64,000 nucleotides of DNA from an uncultured bacterium (GTDB lineage Bacteria; Bacillota_I; Bacilli_A; RFN20; CAG-826), in assembly GCA_949300345.1 (NCBI GenBank), contig CASGDR010000001.1:62001-126000 (forward strand), read 5' to 3'. Below, piece after piece: positions 59,260-64,000 of this stretch; position 1 is the first letter of the stretch, and the number at the start of each line of letters is the position of its first letter. The notes below the pieces were generated by a model. The model ran no database searches and was not told the origin of the DNA. It saw nothing but the letters and a program-made list of their open reading frames with translations. The translations under genes and the position numbers were made by a program.

Positions 59260-61320
59260 TTAGTTAGATATGAGCGCCTCTTCCTGCCTGATCGGAAGCA
59301 GGAAGTCCAATAGACCAAGATAACTTAGGCCATAATGCCTATATTCGATGGTCCCCTCCTCATCGGTCCTTCGTATGGAAATGCCTAGTGACTGGCATCT
59401 ATGAAGCACCGATTCATGGGGATGGCCATACCTATTGCCCTCCCCGCAGGAGATGACCGCTTCCCTTGGGGAAGCCGCCTTGAGGAAAGAGAGGGAACTA
59501 GAGGTATCCGAGCCATGGTGGCCGAGCTTAAGGATATCGCAGTCCACCTCTAGGCCTTTGTCCAGGATCTTGGCCTCGGCCTTGATCCCGGCATCCCCGG
59601 TCAGTAAATAGACGGTTCCCCCTAGATCGAACCTTAGGACCAAGGAATCCTCATTGCCATCGCCAAAGCCCCCTTCGTTGAGGGAGCTTATTTCCATGTT
59701 TCCGAGCCTGATGGGAAATTGTTGGTGGCTGGTAAGCAAGGCCCCGACCTTGAAGTTTTCCAATAGGCTATCCTTCGCCCCATCATGATCGAAGTCGCCA
59801 TGGGTGATGACGAGGTATTCGAGGAAATAGACCTTCTTTTTCCTAAGATAGGGAATGAGCACTTCCTCAGCCATATCGAAGGAGAGGCTGCCCCCCGTAT
59901 CCACTAGCATCGAATGGGTACCGTTTCTTACAAGGATGCTATCCCCTTGCCCCACGTCGATGAAGGCGACCTCACCGGATATCGGCTGGGAAACGGGCAC
60001 CAATAATAGAAGCAGGCATCCGCTTAAGCCAAAAGAATAGGTCCTCAGGTATTTCAAGAAGCCGATCTCGAATAGATACATCAGGGCAAATATGGCCAGA
60101 TAATAGAAGACCGTGTAGTTGCTTAAATCAACGAAAGGCACGCTGGTATCTAATCTATCAAGGATATTTATTACATTGTCTAATACACTTCCGTAACCAT
60201 TGAGCAAAGCGGTGAACGGGAAGGTGAGGAAACTGATGGCCCCTAGGGCCGCAAAGGGCAAAAACATCGGCACCAATAGGGCGCTATAAAGGGGCGAAAA
60301 TAGATGGATCTCGCTCCCCGATGAGAAGGAGGGAAGAAGGAAGAGATATAGAAAGAGGATCCCGATGTATTTCCGGTTCCTCTTGCGGCTATGGATGTAG
60401 CCCGAACCCAAGGAGAGCACATAGGAAATAAGAAAGCCCGAGATGAAGCTCTGCGACATGGCGTAATAGGGATTGAATAGTAGCAGGACGATGGCCGCCT
60501 TTTCGCGGGCATCCTTATGCCTTTTCTTATCTAGATAAGTGAATAGATAGACCAGATACACCCTGAGGATGGAAGGCTTGGATAAGGCAAGGGGCAGATA
60601 GAGGGCCCCGATTACCAAGGCGACCCTTTTGGAGTACTTGATCGAAAAGATGCCAGTGAGTTTCTCAAGACCTTTTAGAAATATGCCATAGTAGAGTCCC
60701 GAAGCCGAAAGGAAATAGAGGCAGCCGATGGCATCGCCCCTAGCGATGATGGCGGCATCATAGTCCTTAATCCCGAATAAGAGCGATAGCAAAAGTGCGC
60801 CCGTGGTATCCGAAAAGTTGGCCTTGAACCTATACATTTTATCTACCAAACGGAAGGGAGTAAGGAATATTTCCTCCACCTGGTCGATATCAAGCTCTGC
60901 CCTTACTCCCCTTCTAAGCAGATAGTCCCCGAAATCAAAACGGGACTCATAGGAAGAAAAGGATAGCTCTTCGGCTAGGCCGTCGATTTTGAGGATGTCC
61001 CCCAGTTCATAGCCATGGCCCTTGGAATAGACGTAATAACGGGATAGCCCGCTTTGGAAGATGAAATAGTCCTGCCTTGCGAAGATGACCATCCCCGTTC
61101 TAGCCCCATAGAGGAATGGATCGCCTATCTTGATGAAGGAAAAGGCTAATCCCAGAGCCAAGAAGCCGATGAAGAAATGAAGTTTTTTATGGCGAAAGAG
61201 GAACCAGCCGGATACCAATATGAGGATGAGGTATCCGGCCAGTCCTTGCAAATTGACGAAGGCGGCATTGGCCCCCAGCACGAAGCCAAGGACCCCGCCT
61301 AGAAGGGCGAAGCGTCTCAA
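59260..61320 (-). CDS. comEC: DNA uptake channel protein ComEC/Rec2
   Basis: 686-residue membrane protein for transport of single-stranded DNA in competence. N-terminal hydrophobic segments and OB-like region, central competence domain with about seven helices (about 170-420), and a C-terminal metallo-beta-lactamase-like domain: DVGQGDSILV near 457, VITHGDFDHDGA near 505 and LKLGHHGSDTSSS near 600. The His/Asp metal-ligand motif is complete. Start overlaps the comEA stop by four bases. Confidence 0.93.
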   Translation of the reverse strand: MRRFALLGGVLGFVLGANAAFVNLQGLAGYLILILVSGWFLFRHKKLHFFIGFLALGLAFSFIKIGDPFLYGARTGMVIFARQDYFIFQSGLSRYYVYSKGHGYELGDILKIDGLAEELSFSSYESRFDFGDYLLRRGVRAELDIDQVEEIFLTPFRLVDKMYRFKANFSDTTGALLLSLLFGIKDYDAAIIARGDAIGCLYFLSASGLYYGIFLKGLEKLTGIFSIKYSKRVALVIGALYLPLALSKPSILRVYLVYLFTYLDKKRHKDAREKAAIVLLLFNPYYAMSQSFISGFLISYVLSLGSGYIHSRKRNRKYIGILFLYLFLLPSFSSGSEIHLFSPLYSALLVPMFLPFAALGAISFLTFPFTALLNGYGSVLDNVINILDRLDTSVPFVDLSNYTVFYYLAIFALMYLFEIGFLKYLRTYSFGLSGCLLLLLVPVSQPISGEVAFIDVGQGDSILVRNGTHSMLVDTGGSLSFDMAEEVLIPYLRKKKVYFLEYLVITHGDFDHDGAKDSLLENFKVGALLTSHQQFPIRLGNMEISSLNEGGFGDGNEDSLVLRFDLGGTVYLLTGDAGIKAEAKILDKGLEVDCDILKLGHHGSDTSSSLSFLKAASPREAVISCGEGNRYGHPHESVLHRCQSLGISIRRTDEEGTIEYRHYGLSYLGLLDFLLPIRQEEALISN

Positions 61321-61859
61321 TCCTTCAGCATGATGTAGTCCTTGACCTTCTCATAGGTCGCCGGACCGATCCCGTCCACGTTCTTGATTTCCTCAAGGGA
61401 GCGGAAGCTCGAAGTCTCTTCGCGGTAAGTGATGATGGCGCTGGCCAAAGCGGTCCCGATCTGGTCGATTTCCATCAGGGCCGACTTATCGGCCGAATTG
61501 ATGTTGACCTTCTCGATGGGCGTGACGGCGCAGACATCGGAGTTGTCATAGATGGGGGCGATGTAGAAACTTAGCCCGCTGATGAGCTCATAGTCGCTAT
61601 AGTAGCAGCGGCTATCGGCGTTTCCGGTGACACCGTCGGCACTATCGAGGAGATCGGCCAGGGTGGAATCCTCCTCCAACAGGTAGGTTCCCGGGCGGTT
61701 TACTTCTCCGGATACGGTGACCGAAATGGCCCCTTCTTCGATGGCCGAGGTGTTGGAGACGTCGCTGACGTTGCTTTGGTTGATGCCGGTGTTGACCACG
61801 GCGAGGGCGGCAATCAAAACGAAAGTCAGGATCAAGCCGCCGATGATGATTTTGAGCAT
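61317..61859 (-). CDS. comEA: Competence DNA receptor ComEA
   Basis: 180 residues: an N-terminal membrane anchor (about 4-24), an SLBB-like middle (VTVSGEVNRPGTYLLEEDSTLADLL near 47-71) and C-terminal helix-hairpin-helix repeats (VNINSADKSALMEIDQIG, LEEIKNVDGIGPATYEKVKDYI) that bind double-stranded DNA. AGGAGG precedes the ATG. Hands DNA to ComEC, encoded next. Confidence 0.95.
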   Translation of the reverse strand: MLKIIIGGLILTFVLIAALAVVNTGINQSNVSDVSNTSAIEEGAISVTVSGEVNRPGTYLLEEDSTLADLLDSADGVTGNADSRCYYSDYELISGLSFYIAPIYDNSDVCAVTPIEKVNINSADKSALMEIDQIGTALASAIITYREETSSFRSLEEIKNVDGIGPATYEKVKDYIMLKD

Positions 61860-61931
61860 GGTTGTTACCTCCTACTAGTTGATAGACCCCGAATATGGGA
61901 ATCGTCTCAAAAGTCGAAGGTAAATTTTTCC

Positions 61932-61962
61932 AAAAGAAAACCTGCCCCCATAAGGAGGCAGG
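61932..61962 (-). terminator. Terminator of greA
   Basis: Nine-bp stem CCTGCCTCC / GGGGGCAGG (one G-U pair) with loop TTAT, followed by TTTTCTTTTG on the minus strand, about 12 bases after the greA stop. Confidence 0.88.
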
Positions 61963-61974
61963 AACAAGCTTGCT

Positions 61975-62469
61975 TTAGCGGCTGCTTACGGCCTTGAGGA
62001 TGATGATGTCGTAGGGTTCGGGGGATTCGACCCTGACCTCGAGGTCGCTGGGGACCTTGTCCATCAGGGCTTTGCCTAGCGCCGATTCGTTGCTGACCAG
62101 AGGAATCGGCTCGGCGAAGGGGTCGGCTTCGACCGAACCCACCAGCTTGATGGTGTATTCTTCGCCCGACTTCACTTCCTTGTAGGTCACGGTATTGCCT
62201 AGGAAGATGCGCTTGCCGTTTTTGGGGGCGTCGACGATCTTGCAGTGGCTCTTGATGTGCTCGATCTCATTGATGCGGGCTTCGATCTGGGCCTGGCGGT
62301 TGCGCGCGGCGTCGTAGTCGGCATTTTCGCTGAGGTCGCCTTGGGCACGGGCAGCCTTCAGCTGTTCGATGACCTCGGGCCGGTCGACGTCGATGAGGTG
62401 GCGGTACTCTTCTTCGAGTTTGTTGTAACCTTCTTGGGTCAATGTGATTTTGTTGTCTTCGATAACCAT
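61975..62469 (-). CDS. greA: Transcription elongation factor GreA
   Basis: 164 residues. N-terminal antiparallel coiled coil (about 8-78) with the acidic tip DLSENADYDAARNRQ that reaches the polymerase active site, then an FKBP-like C-terminal domain (VTYKEVKSGEEYTIKLVG, SALGKALMDK). AAGGAT precedes the ATG. Lies after the DUF1292 gene on the same strand. Confidence 0.97.
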   Translation of the reverse strand: MVIEDNKITLTQEGYNKLEEEYRHLIDVDRPEVIEQLKAARAQGDLSENADYDAARNRQAQIEARINEIEHIKSHCKIVDAPKNGKRIFLGNTVTYKEVKSGEEYTIKLVGSVEADPFAEPIPLVSNESALGKALMDKVPSDLEVRVESPEPYDIIILKAVSSR

Positions 62470-62513
62470 TGTTTTCTAATCCTTCAGTATCTTAATGATT
62501 TCCTCTTGATTAC

Positions 62514-62774
62514 TCAAGAGTTCTGGGTGAGGCTGCCGTCCTCATAGGCATCTAGCATCTCCTGGCACTCCTCGAGTTCTTCCTCGTCGACGTCCATCAA
62601 AGAGACCCCGTCGCTGGAGGCCATGACGATGAGATTGTCCTCATCATCTTCCCTATATAGGAAATAGAAATCCTTGCCCCTTTCCTCATTGTGGAAATAG
62701 AACAGGATCTTATAGGTGTCCACCACCCCGTCTTCGCGGGTGATTTCCATGGTGTTGTCGGTAATTTCCATCAT
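62514..62774 (-). CDS. DUF1292 family protein (YrzB-like)
   Basis: 86 residues, strongly acidic, with the DUF1292 pattern: EITREDGVVDTYKILFYFH, KDFYFLYRED near 38 and a C-terminal acidic helix. Function unknown, but the alaS-ruvX-yrzB order is conserved in Bacillota. Start overlaps the ruvX stop by four bases. Confidence 0.88.
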   Translation of the reverse strand: MMEITDNTMEITREDGVVDTYKILFYFHNEERGKDFYFLYREDDEDNLIVMASSDGVSLMDVDEEELEECQEMLDAYEDGSLTQNS

Positions 62775-63199
62775 CCTTGCATCTCCTTTTTCCTCAGGTG
62801 GGATTCCAATATGGCCACCGCGCTTTGCTGGTCGATGACCTCGTGGCGCTTCCTGCCGTTGAGCCCGGCGTCATAGAGCCACTGGGTAGCCATCACGGTG
62901 GTGAGCCTCTCGTCTACGAGATAGACGGTGACATTGGGGCAAAGCTCTTCGATTTGCGCCTTGAAGCGTTCCGAGCTTTTGGCCCTTTCCCCGGCCGAGC
63001 CGTCCATGTTCAGGGGATAGCCTAGGGCTATCTCGTCGATTCCTTCCTTTTCTAGGACCTCCTTGACCTTGTTCAAGGCCTGGCGGTAGGCCTTTTCTTG
63101 GAAGCGGAAGTTCTCCCGTCCGTGGGCGATGCCTAGGCTATCGCTTACGGCGATGCCGAGGGTCTTGGTGCCTAGATCGAGCCCAAGCACCCGCTTCAT
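62771..63199 (-). CDS. ruvX: Pre-16S rRNA nuclease / Holliday junction resolvase-like YqgF (RuvX)
   Basis: 142 residues with an RNase H fold: GLDLGTKTLGIAVSD at 5-19 (catalytic Asp), IDEIALGYPLNMDGSAGERA near 55, VYLVDERLTT near 95 (catalytic Glu) and VIDQQSAVAIL near 122 (catalytic Asp). Known members trim the 5' end of 16S rRNA. Start overlaps alaS by four bases. Confidence 0.95.
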   Translation of the reverse strand: MKRVLGLDLGTKTLGIAVSDSLGIAHGRENFRFQEKAYRQALNKVKEVLEKEGIDEIALGYPLNMDGSAGERAKSSERFKAQIEELCPNVTVYLVDERLTTVMATQWLYDAGLNGRKRHEVIDQQSAVAILESHLRKKEMQG

Positions 63200-64000
63200 C
63201 TTAGGTGGCTCCTTAATATCTCGACGGCCTTATCGAACTCATCGAGGCTCTTGGCCGAGCCGCCGGCGAAGTTGGGCTTGCCGCCCCCAGAGCCCAATAG
63301 CACCGGGGCGATTTCCTTCATCAAGGCGCCGGCCGGAGCCTTCTTGATGGCTTCCCCGTTGCTGGAAAGAAGAAGGTCATGCCTTGGGGCTACTCCGCCC
63401 ACTAGAAGGATAAGCGAATCCGGCATCCTGGCCTTAAGCCCGTCGAGCAATTGGGAGAGCTCTTCACGGGAAGTGGCCGGGCTTTTGAGGGCCAGCATCA
63501 TGATGCCGTTGATATTCTCGGCTTTGGAAACGAGTTCCAAGGCCTGAAGGGATGAGACCTTTTCGGAGAGCTGCTTCCTCTTTCTTTCAAGTTCGGCTTC
63601 CTTTTCCTTTTCGGCGGCGAGCTTATCGAGGAAGTCGCTGTCCCCGGAGTTGAATAGGCCTTCGGCCTCATCCAGCAGGATTCCCCTCTTCCTGGCGTAG
63701 TGGTAGGCATTCACCGAGGTATAGGCGGTGATGCGCCTGACCCCGGAAGAAACGGCTTCATCGGAAGCGATCATGAAGGTTCCGATTTCGGAGACGTCGG
63801 AGACATGGGTGCCCCCGCAGAGCTCCTTGGAATAATCCCCGAAGCTGACGACCCTGACCTCGGAGCCGTATTTCTCGCCGAATTCGGCTTCGGCCCCGGA
63901 CTTCAGGGCTTCTTCAAGGGGCATGGTCTCGGTCTTGGTCTTGATGCCCGAGCAGATGAAGAGGTTGATGGCCTCTTCTATTTCCATCAGGTCCTTCTTC
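63196..64000 (-). CDS. alaS: Alanine--tRNA ligase, C-terminal part (gene runs past the window)
   Basis: The last 268 or so residues of AlaS. Seen: the editing (SAD) domain with FGDYSKELCGGTHV, where Cys-Gly-Gly-Thr-His holds zinc ligands, GVRRITAYTS, then a coiled-coil of Lys/Glu-rich sequence and the C-terminal DHHA1-type domain ending GGGKPNFAGGSAKSLDEFDKA-like. The aminoacylation domain lies beyond 64000. First gene of the alaS-ruvX-DUF1292 unit. Confidence 0.96.
   Translation of the reverse strand, partial: KKDLMEIEEAINLFICSGIKTKTETMPLEEALKSGAEAEFGEKYGSEVRVVSFGDYSKELCGGTHVSDVSEIGTFMIASDEAVSSGVRRITAYTSVNAYHYARKRGILLDEAEGLFNSGDSDFLDKLAAEKEKEAELERKRKQLSEKVSSLQALELVSKAENINGIMMLALKSPATSREELSQLLDGLKARMPDSLILLVGGVAPRHDLLLSSNGEAIKKAPAGALMKEIAPVLLGSGGGKPNFAGGSAKSLDEFDKAVEILRSHLR

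Overview
This window reads as chromosome of a Bacillota/Bacilli-like bacterium with a fairly GC-rich, very compact genome, probably one of the uncultured fermentative gut lineages near Erysipelotrichia/RF39. The lineage is my inference. What supports it is the Gram-positive gene order (alaS-ruvX-DUF1292, greA, comEA-comEC-holA next to rpsT), hrcA-grpE-dnaK-dnaJ under CIRCE elements, an Asp23/Gls24 protein, AGGAGG-type ribosome binding sites, and a GT4 enzyme resembling Gram-positive diacylglycerol glycosyltransferases. TGA ends genes such as secDF and lepA, so the code is the standard one and not the Mycoplasma code. I see no rRNA, tRNA, CRISPR array, insertion sequence or prophage.

Layout, nearly all on the minus strand. 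1-12.7 kb: secDF-recJ, then rel-hisS-aspS-tkt, then asp23 and a membrane protein. 12.8-16.6 kb: a GT2 glycosyltransferase, obgE, a possible 31-residue peptide, ruvA, ruvB. 16.6-17.0 kb: a frameshifted VOC-family gene. 17.1-31.7 kb: a starch/maltodextrin locus with a solute-binding lipoprotein, two permeases (one with an unusual 650-residue extension), two GH13 amylase lipoproteins, a pullulanase lipoprotein and an anchored protein with a starch-binding-like module. No transporter ATPase is encoded there. 31.9-36.9 kb: rpsU, deoC, two glycosyltransferases, a second DeoC-like protein that has lost its Schiff-base lysine, rpmF, and a membrane protein. 37-41.5 kb: mtaB, an unknown gene, rsmE, TM2 protein, deaminase, two membrane proteins. 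41.5-46.3 kb: the dnaK operon. 46.4-50.3 kb: RDD protein, hemW, a repeat-containing membrane protein, a protein with a degenerate Fic motif, a small membrane protein. 50.3-55.4 kb: lepA, a nuclease-helicase, fmt. 55.4-57.8 kb (plus strand): an adenylation-carrier fusion and rpsT. 57.8-64 kb: phosphoesterase, holA, comEC, comEA, greA, DUF1292, ruvX and the 3' part of alaS.

The most interesting pattern is not a gene. At least nine genes lack a plausible Shine-Dalgarno and have a -10-like hexamer 6 to 9 bases upstream of the start codon, so transcription should begin at or within about two bases of it. Several of these -10 elements sit just after, or overlap, a short hairpin that ends the previous gene. 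This suggests a compact terminator/-10/leaderless-start junction reused at transcription unit borders (asp23, rel, GT2, deoC-like, two membrane proteins, the Fic-like gene, lepA, holA).

Other points worth attention: a Cys/His-rich tail on HisS, the extended MalF-like permease with internal repeats, the Fic-like protein with a destroyed active-site motif, the DeoC paralogue, two CIRCE elements covering the -35 and the start codon of hrcA, and two CcpA/LacI-type operators placed differently at the starch genes.
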